NCBI RefSeq assembly: GCF_003732425.1
Contig: NZ_MOBX01000013.1
Span: 1,304,026-1,368,025 of the forward strand
Direction: 5' to 3'
Length of the DNA: 64,000 nt
DNA from: Pseudomonas fluorescens
GTDB taxonomy: Bacteria > Pseudomonadota > Gammaproteobacteria > Pseudomonadales > Pseudomonadaceae
Positions 16,921-25,264 of the stretch are shown here, piece by piece. Position numbers and translations under genes: made by a program. A model generated the notes under the pieces. That model was given only the letters and a program-made list of their open reading frames with translations. It was not told the DNA's origin and searched no databases. Within the stretch, counting starts at the first letter, position 1. Each line of letters starts with the position of its first letter.

Positions 16921-17715
16921 TTAGAACAGCCCTCCCAATGATTCCGGCTCCCAATTCATGATCACCAGTTCGCCGCTGACCTCAGCTTTGGTCTGGCGTT
17001 GATTGGTGTTGCTGTAGCGAATGTCCAGTGTCTCGAAATAAAAGCCTGCGAATACGCGCCGGATATCCGGATGATCATTGATGCTGACCATCACTTTGCC
17101 TTTGCATCGGCGCATGAAATCGGCCATCCGTTCGTAGTTCTCGAACGGAAAGTCCACGCCGTAGCCGGCGGTCTGCCAGTAAGGTGGATCCATGTAGTGG
17201 AAGGTGTGGGCACGGTCGTAGCGTTCCGCGCATTCAAGCCAGGGGAGATTTTCGACGTAGGTGCCGGACAGGCGCTGCCAAGCAGCCGAGAGATTTTCCT
17301 CGATGCGCAGTAGATTGATGGCCGGGGCAGTGGTCGCCGTGCCGAACGTCTGACCCGAGACCTTACCGGCGAAGGCGTGATGCTGCAGGTAGAAAAATCG
17401 GGCGGCGCGCTGGATGTCGGTGAGAGTTTCGGGGCGGGTCATCTTCTGCCATTCGAACACCTGCCGCGAACTGAGCGCCCATTTAAACTGGCGCACGAAC
17501 TCTTCGAGGTGGTTCTGCACGACGCGGTAAAGCGTTACCAGGTCGCCGTTGATGTCGTTCAGGACTTCGACCGGCGATGGTTGGGGCTTCATGAAGTAGA
17601 GCGCGGCACCGCCGGCAAAAACTTCGACATAGCATTCGTGAGGCGGAAAAAGCGGAATGAGGCGGTCGGCCAGACGGCGTTTGCCGCCCATCCAAGGGAT
17701 GATGGGTGTAGACAT
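16921..17715 (-). CDS. Phage DNA N6-adenine methyltransferase, Dam/D12 class, 264 aa
   Basis: The N-terminus PIIPWMGGKRRLADRLIPLFP with the FAGGA motif (residues 33-37) binds S-adenosylmethionine, and the catalytic DPPY motif is at residues 176-179 (HYMDPPYWQT). The fold and size match the D12-class adenine methylases that modify GATC or related sites. No restriction gene is adjacent, so it most likely protects phage DNA from host enzymes or affects regulation. ATG 17715 is preferred because the family begins at the PWxGGK motif. It is the most distal gene of the late region, 150 bases after the spanin genes. Confidence 0.85.
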   Translation of the reverse strand: MSTPIIPWMGGKRRLADRLIPLFPPHECYVEVFAGGAALYFMKPQPSPVEVLNDINGDLVTLYRVVQNHLEEFVRQFKWALSSRQVFEWQKMTRPETLTDIQRAARFFYLQHHAFAGKVSGQTFGTATTAPAINLLRIEENLSAAWQRLSGTYVENLPWLECAERYDRAHTFHYMDPPYWQTAGYGVDFPFENYERMADFMRRCKGKVMVSINDHPDIRRVFAGFYFETLDIRYSNTNQRQTKAEVSGELVIMNWEPESLGGLF

Positions 17716-17865
17716 AAATAGCAAGACCTTTACTGTATGGATAAACAGGTGCTAGGCTCGCCGCGCTTTGTGCACGGAGCAAGAGCCTTGGCTGGACTTG
17801 CAGGGACCATCTGCAGGGACGGTGGCTGGTCCGGATGTTGACGCATCCGGACCAGCCGCTCTTTT

Positions 17866-18408
17866 TCACTTCGGTGTTGAGACTTCTTTGGCGTATGCCT
17901 GACAGGCCGCGAGGGCAATCAGGCCCCGGTCGCCGTCATCGGTGACGCCGATAATTCGTTGAGCATGCGCTGGGTCAAGTTCGGCTCTTGTGGAGTCATG
18001 AACCACGCCGCCGGTGGCGGTGGTGGCTGACAACGATCCGTTGCCGGCGCCGGTGGTGGCATCGAGTAGGACTGACAGGCGCAGATCAGCAGTGGCAAGG
18101 CGGTCGCGCAGGCGACCTTGATCACGTTGGGCATCACTCAAGGCTCGGTAATGGGTTTGTTCGCTGGTAGCCAGGCGCTGCTCGAGCGCGAGGCGTTTGT
18201 CCTGTTCGGCACGCTGCTGAGCGGCCGAGACCTGATTCAGTTGGTTGAGGGTTTCGGTGTGGAGTCGGGCCTGCTCTGCGAGCTGTTTGCCATAGCGCCA
18301 ATCCTGGACTTGCCAAGTAATGGCCGCGGAACCACCGACCAAGACGACCAGCAGCACGCCTTTTGCCAGTAGCCGGTACGGCGCCGGGATCAGTTCGCCG
18401 AAACGCAT
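17866..18408 (-). CDS. Rz-like inner-membrane spanin (i-spanin), 180 aa
   Basis: A single N-terminal transmembrane segment (LLAKGVLLVVLVGGSAAITW, about residues 13-32) is followed by a long helical, Gln/Arg/Glu-rich periplasmic part typical of Rz. ATG 18408 puts the membrane segment near the N-terminus; upstream in-frame residues are overlap with the endolysin gene. The start overlaps the endolysin stop by 19 bases. The Rz1 partner is nested in another frame inside this gene. Together they fuse inner and outer membranes in the last step of lysis. Confidence 0.8.
   Translation of the reverse strand: MRFGELIPAPYRLLAKGVLLVVLVGGSAAITWQVQDWRYGKQLAEQARLHTETLNQLNQVSAAQQRAEQDKRLALEQRLATSEQTHYRALSDAQRDQGRLRDRLATADLRLSVLLDATTGAGNGSLSATTATGGVVHDSTRAELDPAHAQRIIGVTDDGDRGLIALAACQAYAKEVSTPK
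17919..18134 (-). CDS. Rz1-like outer-membrane spanin lipoprotein nested in Rz, 71 aa
   Basis: Embedded in the alternative frame of the Rz gene. The product has a short hydrophobic signal ending in a lipobox-like ICAC, then a proline-rich mature chain (MPPPAPATDRCQPPPPPAAW), the two hallmarks of Rz1 proteins. ATG 18134 is chosen; a GTG one codon earlier is possible. The nested arrangement is the same as in lambda and many Pseudomonas phages. Confidence 0.75.
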   Translation of the reverse strand: MPNVIKVACATALPLLICACQSYSMPPPAPATDRCQPPPPPAAWFMTPQEPNLTQRMLNELSASPMTATGA

Positions 18409-18953
18409 AGCACCGCCCTCGCCCGCCCCCACAACTCCAGCCGATCCTGCAGGCCGTTGAGACCGCCATTGATCCTGCGGGTGATCGTGTTGAATTCGTT
18501 TTGATCTGCCAGCGCGTTCAGCCCGTTCACCGCCCAGAACCACGCGGCAGACTCGGCGGCCCATTGCGGCAGCTCAAGCAACTCAGGCGTGCGCAGCAAT
18601 CGCTCGTCGCCGAACAACGCCAGGCTGCAGCGTAGATAATTGTCGTGGCCGGTGACCTGGATCAGACCGCGACCGCGATAGCGCTGGCCATCACCATCTG
18701 CTGCCGGCGTGTTGCCCAGTTTTGCAGCCAGGTTGCCGGTGTCGTATTTGCTCAGGTACTGGTTGCCGCCTAGCTCGCGGACGTACTGCAATTGGCCCGA
18801 CTCGTGACCGACTTGCGCCAGAAACGCGGCTTGGCGTTTCGGCGTGTTGATCTGCCGATGCGCCATGGCTGCGTTTAGGGCAGATACAAAAACGCCCGCT
18901 TGGCGGCGGGCGTTCGGCATGATGGTTTGTAGCTGTTGCTCCGTGATCGACAT
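18390..18953 (-). CDS. Endolysin, glycoside hydrolase family 19 (chitinase-like muramidase), 187 aa
   Basis: The catalytic region shows the GH19 pattern: AAFLAQVGHESGQLQYVREL with the presumed general acid Glu in GHES, and the RYRGRGLIQVTGHDNY motif. It has no signal peptide, so export should depend on the holin (a putative holin gene lies far upstream at 40498-40842). A terminator-like hairpin and CTGGAG ribosome site stand just before ATG 18953. The gene directly precedes the spanin pair, forming the endolysin-Rz-Rz1 cassette. Confidence 0.85.
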   Translation of the reverse strand: MSITEQQLQTIMPNARRQAGVFVSALNAAMAHRQINTPKRQAAFLAQVGHESGQLQYVRELGGNQYLSKYDTGNLAAKLGNTPAADGDGQRYRGRGLIQVTGHDNYLRCSLALFGDERLLRTPELLELPQWAAESAAWFWAVNGLNALADQNEFNTITRRINGGLNGLQDRLELWGRARAVLCVSAN

Positions 18954-18968
18954 AAACACTCCAGACAC

Positions 18969-18990
18969 AAAAAAGCCGCTCGATGGCGGC
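18969..18990 (-). terminator. Terminator-like hairpin before the endolysin gene's ribosome site
   Basis: GCCGC-5-GCGGC stem followed on the minus strand by six U, then CTGGAG and the endolysin ATG. One of several such terminator-plus-ribosome-site junctions in the late operon. Confidence 0.6.
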
Positions 18991-19001
18991 GACAGGTTGG
19001 G

Positions 19002-20051
19002 TTACTGCTTCTCGACGTTCACCACCTTCAGCGGCGGCTTGGCGCCCTTCTTTTTCTTGCCCTTACTCTTACCTTCCTTGCCGGCATTGCATTCGACAGT
19101 GGTGGACCAGCCGGATTGGGTGAAGACCTGTTCCACCGAATCGGCGAGGTACTCGCCATCGAGTCCGACCTTGAAGCCCAGGGCGATGATGGGCCGCTCG
19201 GCGAAGATGTCCGTTCGCCCGGGCATCTCGAAACGCACGTCAGCGGTCGACCGGTTGAAAGCCGCCAGTCGGGCTTTAGCGGCCGCCTTCGCCGCGCTCT
19301 CGTTCGGGTAGATATGCCGATCGGTATGCACCGCCGGCAGGCCATCCGGCGAGTCGTCGTTATCGACGTTGACGACAGCAAGCTTGCCGGTCTTCTTGTC
19401 CTGATGCTTGGCCGAAACCGACTTATGTGAGTTGCGATCGCCGAGACTGAACTGCCAGCGGCTGAGGTCGCTTTTTGTCAGGGTGATCGCGCCGAAGGCC
19501 TTGCCGCTTGCGGTCTGCCCGGCTTGGCGCGGCATTACCAGCAACTTGCCATCGGCCACCTTGGCCGTGCAGTCGTACTGTTTGGCCAGCCGGGTGATGA
19601 AATTAAAATCGGACTCGTTGAGCTGGTCGACGCGGGGCACCTTGGTCGACACCGGGCACACCGGTTGCCAGCCATTACGCGCGGCAATGTCGGCAACGAT
19701 CGTCGACAGCGGCACGTCCTCCCAGCTTCCGCTGCGGATGGTCTTGCCGCTGCCGCGCATGTCGCTGGCCTTGCCCTTGATCACAATGGAATCAGGCGGC
19801 CCGGACACCTCGACCGTGTCCACCGTGTAGCGGCCCATGCGCGCCAAGCCTGTTTCCGTATAGCCCAGATAGACCTCGATCGAGCTACCGCGTCTTGGCA
19901 GTTGCACCTGACCGTCGCGGTCGTCGATGCGCAGCTCAAACTCGTCGGACTCCATCCCGGGTTTGTCCGAGGTTCGCAGCAACAAAAGCCGATCGTTGAT
20001 CTTGGCCGTCACGTCGGCCCCATCGGCGACGATTCGAAACATCGGGGTCAT
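19002..20051 (-). CDS. Phage late control/tail protein gpD, 349 aa
   Basis: A member of the P2 gpD family (Phage_GPD), which forms the hub of the contractile-tail baseplate between the tube and the gpV spike. The N-terminal MTPMFRIVADGADVTAKINDRLL, the central GKASDMRGSGKTIRSGSWEDVPLSTIVADIAARNGW region and FNFITRLAKQYDCTAKVADGKLLVM are characteristic. A lysine-rich tail (GKSKGKKKKGAKPP) ends the protein. ATG 20051 is chosen because the family starts there. It follows gpX and a terminator-like hairpin. Confidence 0.9.
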   Translation of the reverse strand: MTPMFRIVADGADVTAKINDRLLLLRTSDKPGMESDEFELRIDDRDGQVQLPRRGSSIEVYLGYTETGLARMGRYTVDTVEVSGPPDSIVIKGKASDMRGSGKTIRSGSWEDVPLSTIVADIAARNGWQPVCPVSTKVPRVDQLNESDFNFITRLAKQYDCTAKVADGKLLVMPRQAGQTASGKAFGAITLTKSDLSRWQFSLGDRNSHKSVSAKHQDKKTGKLAVVNVDNDDSPDGLPAVHTDRHIYPNESAAKAAAKARLAAFNRSTADVRFEMPGRTDIFAERPIIALGFKVGLDGEYLADSVEQVFTQSGWSTTVECNAGKEGKSKGKKKKGAKPPLKVVNVEKQ

Positions 20052-20060
20052 TGTTTTTTT

Positions 20061-20087
20061 CCAAAAAAAAACCCGCACGAGGCGGGT
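20061..20087 (-). terminator. Rho-independent terminator-like hairpin upstream of gpD
   Basis: ACCCGC-4/5-GCGGGT stem with nine consecutive U on the minus strand. It lies between gpX and gpD; the gpD start codon is only 10 bases past the U-run. Confidence 0.7.
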
Positions 20088-20141
20088 CTTGAAGGGGTGT
20101 AGCTGCAGGTGTCGCAAGTGCTACACCATAAATGTAGCTCA

Positions 20142-20348
20142 TTAATCCCACAGCGAGATGCTTTCTTGAGTCGGGGCGTGCAGATCCGGCAACGTGATCA
20201 GCACCCCGACCCGGTAGGGTTGTGGCTCATCGGCCAACCCCTGATTGGCATCAAGCACGGCCTCGGTGCTGCCGTTGAGGTGGCCGTAGTAGTTGTGGCA
20301 AATGACATCGAGCATGTCGCCGTCAGATGTCCTGCATGTCATCGCCAT
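20142..20348 (-). CDS. Phage tail protein gpX (LysM-like), 68 aa
   Basis: A short P2 gpX-family protein. It contains RTSDGDMLDVICHNYYG and a C-terminal YRVGVLITLPDL, the LysM-like signature of the family, which caps or attaches the tube to the baseplate hub. Start ATG 20348 is tentative; ATG 20342 two codons on is equally possible. It overlaps the end of the gpU gene by about 26 bases. Confidence 0.8.
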   Translation of the reverse strand: MAMTCRTSDGDMLDVICHNYYGHLNGSTEAVLDANQGLADEPQPYRVGVLITLPDLHAPTQESISLWD

Positions 20349-21168
20349 AGCGCTCAAATTCCAGAGTGAAGCCCTGTTTACGGGGAATGCCGCCGTGCAG
20401 CAGCACGCTTTGTTCTTCGTTGATGCTCTTCAGGCACCATGTCCCGATCACCTCGCCATAACCCGTGGTCAGGGTCAGCGGCTGTAGCCTGGCGCCGATC
20501 GAGCGCAAGGTGTCGAGCTGCTTAAGCCCACCCTTGAAGCCCGGGTAGATCGTGCCCTTGAGCGTCATTTTTTCATCGCCCATACCGATAGCCTGCTTGG
20601 CCGGCCGGCGCGTCAAACGCTCCTGCGAGGCCCAGCGGAATTCTGTCGAGCGGCTCAGCTCGTCGAATGCGGCCGTGTCCAGGTTGAAATAGTACGGCTG
20701 TAGTTTCGGGTCGCGCGGCTGGATGATCATCAGGTGCGGGAACGGCTTCACCGCTTCCGGCGCCGGCGTGGCGTCCACGGCAAAGGCGCTGGTCGGCACG
20801 ATGTTGGCCAGCGCCGGGCTGACCTTGCCGGCGACGTTGTTGATCGCCGTCGCCGCCTTGCCCGCCTGCTCCTTCAGTGTGCCGAGGCGCTCCTGCACCT
20901 CGGCGGCGGCGCGGGTCGCTCGACCGTACACCGCCACCACCTGACCGACCTTGGCTTGCGCGGCATCCACACTGCGCATCACCCGCTGAAGCTTGGCGCC
21001 GATCGCCGGCCCCACGAACGGAATGTTTTCCAGCTCGGACGCCGCGCCGGTCAGTTCGCTGATTGCGCCGTTGACCGGCGTCAACATCCCTTCGGCGCTG
21101 CGCCGGCCCGTCTCGGCCGCCTCGGTCAAATACTTGAGGCTTGATTGCATCTGCTCCATGTAAGCCAT
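20323..21168 (-). CDS. Phage tail protein gpU with N-terminal helical extension, 281 aa
   Basis: The C-terminal ~140 residues match P2 gpU (the tail-tube terminator/assembly factor), including PKLQPYYFNLDTAAFDELSRS and LHGGIPRKQGFTLEFERYGDD. P2 gpU itself is about 159 residues, so the ~130-residue helical N-terminus here, rich in Ala/Glu/Gly, is an addition. It follows the tape measure gene by nine bases. Confidence 0.8.
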   Translation of the reverse strand: MAYMEQMQSSLKYLTEAAETGRRSAEGMLTPVNGAISELTGAASELENIPFVGPAIGAKLQRVMRSVDAAQAKVGQVVAVYGRATRAAAEVQERLGTLKEQAGKAATAINNVAGKVSPALANIVPTSAFAVDATPAPEAVKPFPHLMIIQPRDPKLQPYYFNLDTAAFDELSRSTEFRWASQERLTRRPAKQAIGMGDEKMTLKGTIYPGFKGGLKQLDTLRSIGARLQPLTLTTGYGEVIGTWCLKSINEEQSVLLHGGIPRKQGFTLEFERYGDDMQDI

Positions 21169-21177
21169 GAATGCCCC

Positions 21178-23982
21178 TTAGATATGCGGTTCGTCGTACA
21201 GCTTGGCGGCGTTCTGTTTAGCCGCGTCGGCCATCATTAGCTGCATGTGCGGCATCAGATCCCGAGCCATTTGCTGCGGGTCTTTGACATCACCCTGCAC
21301 CGTGACCGGCATGTTCAGCGAGTATTGAAACTGCTGATCGACTTTCGCCGGCACCGGCTTTTCTGGCTCCTTGGCCTGTATCGCCAACGCCGCCGACTTC
21401 AGTGGCTCGTTGACCGCCATCGAGCGGGCGGCATCACCCAGCACCGGGCCTTGCGGCGGAACCTGCGCCATCATCAGCGGGGTCGTCGGCACCGGGTTTT
21501 TTTCCTCGGGCTTTTCTTCCTCGCCACCGAACAGCGCTTTGCCCAGGGAACCGCCCAGCGCGGCGCCGCCCTGGCTACCGAGGTAAGCCCCGATCAAGCC
21601 GCCGATCGCTGTGCCGATGACCGGCACCACCGAACCGATGGCCGCCCCTGCGGCCATGCCGGCCATGGTGCCCGCCATATTGCCGGCCGCCGCGCCGTAA
21701 CCCTCGGCCTTTTCATCCTTGGTCTTGGCGTTCTCAAAGGTGTCGTAAGCCATGGAACTGGCTTCCATCAGCGAACCGCCGGGAATGAACTTGCCGACCT
21801 TGCCGACCTTGCCGGCCACCTTCATGACAGTGCCCAGCTTGGACGCCGCCGCCCCGGGTACCGGCGGTACTGGCGGAATCGGCGGCCGTGGCACAGGCAC
21901 CGGCGGACGGGGCACGGGCGGACGCGAGCCACCGGCACGACGGCGGGAGCGTCTCGATCCTCGCGAACGTCGACGCGATTCACCCGGCCCGTCCGCACCA
22001 CCCGCACCGCCGGCGCCGCCCATGGCACTGCCGTTGACGACAAACACCTTTTTGACCTCGTCGCCGCCACCGCCTGACTCGCCGCCGTCGCCATCGTCGT
22101 TGCCACCTGAGGCCGCTTCCTTGGCAATTGAAACCACTTTGAGGCCGGTGCTGATCAAGTCGAACTTGCCGGCCTTCTTGTCTTCACCCTCGCCGCCCTC
22201 GTCGTCGCCTTCGCCGTCGACGGGCACGCCCTTGTACGCGGCCACAGCCTTGAGGCCGGTTTCTACCAGCGACAGCGCCTTACCGGCCTTGCCTTTGGGT
22301 TCGGCCTCCTTGTCGTCGCCGCCATCCCCGTCCTTGGCGTTGGTCACAAAGACCTTTTGCACTTCGCCGGACTTGCCGCCGCCCAAGGATCCGCGCGCCA
22401 GATTGAACAGGCCTTTGCCGATCTTGAACGAACTGAACAAGCCTTTGAGCGCGATCAGGCCACCGCCGACGGCGACGACACCCGTCACCACCCCGGGCGC
22501 GCTGTCAGACAGCGACGTGATGCCCTTGGTGACCTTGGTCAGCGAATCGGCCACCAGATCCGTGACCGGCCGTAACGCGTCCCCCACGCTGCGCATGGCG
22601 TCGTCCATCGACTGCGCCACCTCGGCCCACTTCTGCGACGACGATTGACGCCGCTCGGCAAGGTTCTTGTCGAGGATCCCGGCCGCATCGCGCGAATCGT
22701 TCTTGAGCTGCGCATACAGCGCTTTGTTCTGCATGTAGGCCGACAGCGCGGCCTTAACCTGCATGTCAGCGAACAGGTCACCGGTTTTCAACGACTCTTC
22801 CAGCGAGGCCATCATGGCCTTGGCCTTGTCCGGGTCGGCCTCCTTGCTGATCTTCGACGTCGCTTCAGCCATCGCCGCCGCACGCTTCGGATCCGTGGCC
22901 TGAATGTACTTCTGAGCCAACGCCATGCTGGTTTCGAGCGTCGACATGCCGTTTTGCAAACCGGTCTGCATCGAGCCTTTGTAGTCGATGCCGGCCTTCT
23001 CGTACGCCTTCACGGTGTCGGTTGAGCCGATTTTGCCCATCCAGTTTTTCAGGTTGTTGGCTGCCTCGTCCGAGCTGCCCGCCTGTTTCATCTGCACCTG
23101 CAGCATGGCACCCAGTTGCGTCACCGCGTCCATACCGGTGATGCCGTTGCTGGCCATGTTGGCTAGCAGTTCGGGGAACCACTTGGCCATGTCGGCCGCT
23201 TCAAAGCTGCCCGCCTGCCCTTGATAGGCGATCGCTTCAAGGGCCTGCTGCATCTGTTTGGGGTCGGTGATCTTGGCGTTCTGCCCCAGGGCATTGATCA
23301 TTTTCGCCGTGTCGACGCCGCTGGAACCTTGCCCGACTACGAACTTGGCCGCGACCGGCGCGTACTCCAGCGCCTTGCTCAGATCCATGCCGGCGCCGAC
23401 CAACTGGTTGACCACGTCGGCCACGTCGTTGCGCGCCATGCCGGTATCGCGCGAGGTGTCGATGATCTTGCGCGACATCTCCTGCTCTTGCGGCTTGTTG
23501 GCAATGCCGGCCTTGATCGCGATGTCCCGCACGATCGCGCCAAAATCAGCGCTGACCTTCGTTGGCACCGCCAAGGCGCCGATCCCCACCACTGCCGCAC
23601 CAGCGGTTCCCTTCATGCCTTTAACGCCGGCATCAAGCTGCTGATGTCCCCGGGCTTTCTGCTCGGCCTTGTTCGCCGCCCGGCCCATCGACTGATAGGC
23701 CTTCTCCAGTCTGCCGACCTCGACCCCCTGTTTTTTCAGGCTGTCTAGATTGGAATTCAACCGGCCCAGCAGTTTCGACGCGCCGGCCGCACCGCTGTCA
23801 TGCGCCTTTTTCCACTCATCGCGCAGGCGAATGGTGTCGCCGATCGCACGCTGCAAAATGCGCGCTTTCTTGCCTTCTTCCTCAAGGCGCTTGATGCGCC
23901 CGGTGACGTCCTTGAATGCGGCGCCGACCGTCGCACTGACAGCCCCGCCAATGACCAGCCCGAGGGCAAGTTTGTTCGCCAT
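21178..23982 (-). CDS. Tail tape measure protein, P2 gpT-like, 934 aa
   Basis: The N-terminal 480 residues form a conserved TMP core with the Phage_tape-measure fold (GIGALAVPTKVSADFGAI and TGMARNDVADVVNQLV motifs). From about residue 480 comes a hydrophobic/helical segment, then an extraordinary low-complexity part (about residues 540-700): Asp/Gly/Glu runs, two repeated modules (KVFVTNA and KVFVVNG, LVETGLKAV and LISTGLKVV), an Arg/Ser block and a Pro-rich block. A glycine-rich membrane-active-looking region (AAIGSVVPVIGTAIGGLIGAYLG) follows, then the C-terminal end. The length sets tail length in this family. Upstream is the gpE/E' chaperone gene pair. Confidence 0.85.
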   Translation of the reverse strand: MANKLALGLVIGGAVSATVGAAFKDVTGRIKRLEEEGKKARILQRAIGDTIRLRDEWKKAHDSGAAGASKLLGRLNSNLDSLKKQGVEVGRLEKAYQSMGRAANKAEQKARGHQQLDAGVKGMKGTAGAAVVGIGALAVPTKVSADFGAIVRDIAIKAGIANKPQEQEMSRKIIDTSRDTGMARNDVADVVNQLVGAGMDLSKALEYAPVAAKFVVGQGSSGVDTAKMINALGQNAKITDPKQMQQALEAIAYQGQAGSFEAADMAKWFPELLANMASNGITGMDAVTQLGAMLQVQMKQAGSSDEAANNLKNWMGKIGSTDTVKAYEKAGIDYKGSMQTGLQNGMSTLETSMALAQKYIQATDPKRAAAMAEATSKISKEADPDKAKAMMASLEESLKTGDLFADMQVKAALSAYMQNKALYAQLKNDSRDAAGILDKNLAERRQSSSQKWAEVAQSMDDAMRSVGDALRPVTDLVADSLTKVTKGITSLSDSAPGVVTGVVAVGGGLIALKGLFSSFKIGKGLFNLARGSLGGGKSGEVQKVFVTNAKDGDGGDDKEAEPKGKAGKALSLVETGLKAVAAYKGVPVDGEGDDEGGEGEDKKAGKFDLISTGLKVVSIAKEAASGGNDDGDGGESGGGGDEVKKVFVVNGSAMGGAGGAGGADGPGESRRRSRGSRRSRRRAGGSRPPVPRPPVPVPRPPIPPVPPVPGAAASKLGTVMKVAGKVGKVGKFIPGGSLMEASSMAYDTFENAKTKDEKAEGYGAAAGNMAGTMAGMAAGAAIGSVVPVIGTAIGGLIGAYLGSQGGAALGGSLGKALFGGEEEKPEEKNPVPTTPLMMAQVPPQGPVLGDAARSMAVNEPLKSAALAIQAKEPEKPVPAKVDQQFQYSLNMPVTVQGDVKDPQQMARDLMPHMQLMMADAAKQNAAKLYDEPHI

Positions 23983-24021
23983 GTCATGGCCCCCATGTGC
24001 CCAGCCTTACCGGAAAGCGGC

Positions 24022-24138
24022 TCAGTCCGTGAGCCACCACACCATTTCCGCAAAGGGCATTGCCTGGATTTCGGCAGCAGAGAATCCAGTCTCCGCCGCC
24101 AGACGTTTTGCCGCCCCTTTGATCACGTTGGGGTTAAA
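24022..24138 (-). other. E' extension of the tail assembly chaperone, reached by ribosomal frameshift
   Basis: The frame continues from CTTTAAC at the end of gpE into 37 residues that end AAEIQAMPFAEMVWWLTD. The double-Trp C-terminal motif and the overall pattern match the C-terminus of P2-type gpE+E'. The shift needed from the E frame is +1 (equivalently -2), not -1. It is not an independent gene: there is no ribosome site for the extension. Confidence 0.65.
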
Positions 24139-24733
24139 GCCCGTCGTCGTTGTCCATGCGAAAATAGCCGGCCTGCAAGCGGCTGAAGTCCACCAGCTTG
24201 AGATTCTCCAGATCCGCCACCGGCGCACCGGACAACGCGGAGAACAGCACCAGCTCGCGCTGCTCGGCGTCACCGCCGGCCTCGCGGTTGGCTTCGCGCA
24301 CATCACGCACGGTCGGCGAACGCAAGGCGAGCTTGTCGACCAGCACGTCGTTGATCTTGCTCGGGCTGGAAAACGTCACCAGCGCCTGATCGGTGGTGAC
24401 CGACAGCCAAGCCGGTTTCGACGTGGAGTAATCGGTATCAGGTGCCAGAGTCGAATAAGCCGTTTGCACACGGCGATAGTCCGTCAGCTTGAGCCCTTCC
24501 AGATCCTTGAGTCCGACCTCGGTCAGGCCGGCGAACAGCATCAGCTCGCGCTGCTCGTCGTTACCGTTCGACGCGTGATCAGCAGCACGTACCGCGCGCA
24601 CCGAGGGCGCGTGCATGGTCAGCGTTTCGACGTTGACGCCGTTGGCCTCGCTCGGACGCGTGAGCGTCACCACAGCGCCGTCAGCGGTGATCGACAGCCA
24701 GGCCGGCAGTGGTTTATTAGTTGCTTGAGTCAT
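24134..24733 (-). CDS. Tail assembly chaperone gpE with tandemly duplicated domain, 199 aa
   Basis: Two homologous halves are visible. Residues about 7-95 (KPLPAWLSITADGAVVTLTR ... DEQRELMLFAGLTEVGLKDLEGLKLTDYRRVQTAY) and about 106-195 (KPAWLSVTTDQALVTFSSPS ... AEQRELVLFSALSGAPVADLENLKLVDFSRLQAGY) are repeats of the same P2 gpE-type tail assembly chaperone domain. P2 gpE is about half this size. The chaperone binds the tape measure protein during tail assembly, and its gene lies just upstream of the tape measure gene as expected. Frameshifting at its 3' end would yield the E+E' form. Confidence 0.8.
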   Translation of the reverse strand: MTQATNKPLPAWLSITADGAVVTLTRPSEANGVNVETLTMHAPSVRAVRAADHASNGNDEQRELMLFAGLTEVGLKDLEGLKLTDYRRVQTAYSTLAPDTDYSTSKPAWLSVTTDQALVTFSSPSKINDVLVDKLALRSPTVRDVREANREAGGDAEQRELVLFSALSGAPVADLENLKLVDFSRLQAGYFRMDNDDGL

Positions 24734-24747
24734 GTTGTTCCAGTCCC

Positions 24748-25251
24748 TTAGAGGCCGAGCGCGGCGCGTACTTCCGCCAGTTGGTCTTTACCGTCGACGA
24801 CTTGAATGCCGGCAACCATGTCGATTTCGTACATCAAGCGACCGTCGATTTCGAGCTTGTAATAGGTGACCGCGACGGCGTGCTTGATCTCGGCCGCATC
24901 ACCGGCCTTCCAGTCGCCCAGGTCGACCTCTTTGAGGCGGCCGCGCAAGGTGGCGACGGCGGCTGTGGTCGCACCCTTCAAGCCTTTGAAGGCGCCCCGG
25001 AACGTCGCATTGAAGGCCGTACCATCGGCGAGACCGAAATACTTCAGCGACTCACGGCGCACGCCCTTGGTGACGAAACTCGCCTCCATCTTTTCAAGAC
25101 CCTGATCCATCTCGACCGGACCGGCCATGCCGCCGCCGCGATACTCGTCGGTCTTGGTGGTCAGCTTGGGCAGCGTCATGCTCGGCACGTCGCCGGAAAA
25201 GTTCACGCCGTCGACAAACAGGTTGGTGTTAAACAAAGTCTGAGGAATCAT
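24748..25251 (-). CDS. Major tail tube protein, P2 FII-like, 167 aa
   Basis: Phage_tube family: LFNTNLFVDGVNFSGDVPSMTLPKL at the N-terminus, GGGMAGPVEMDQGLEKMEASF, and the C-terminal IKHAVAVTYYKLEIDGRLMYEIDMVAG are conserved. The protein polymerises into the inner tube of the contractile tail. It follows the sheath gene by 13 bases and is likely co-translated at a high level. Confidence 0.9.
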   Translation of the reverse strand: MIPQTLFNTNLFVDGVNFSGDVPSMTLPKLTTKTDEYRGGGMAGPVEMDQGLEKMEASFVTKGVRRESLKYFGLADGTAFNATFRGAFKGLKGATTAAVATLRGRLKEVDLGDWKAGDAAEIKHAVAVTYYKLEIDGRLMYEIDMVAGIQVVDGKDQLAEVRAALGL

Positions 25252-25264
25252 TTGCTAGGCCCCC

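Noticed and set aside
21752-22648. Proline/serine-rich plus-strand frame antisense to the tape measure gene
   Set aside because: It only reflects the low-complexity Gly/Asp-rich coding strand of the tape measure protein.
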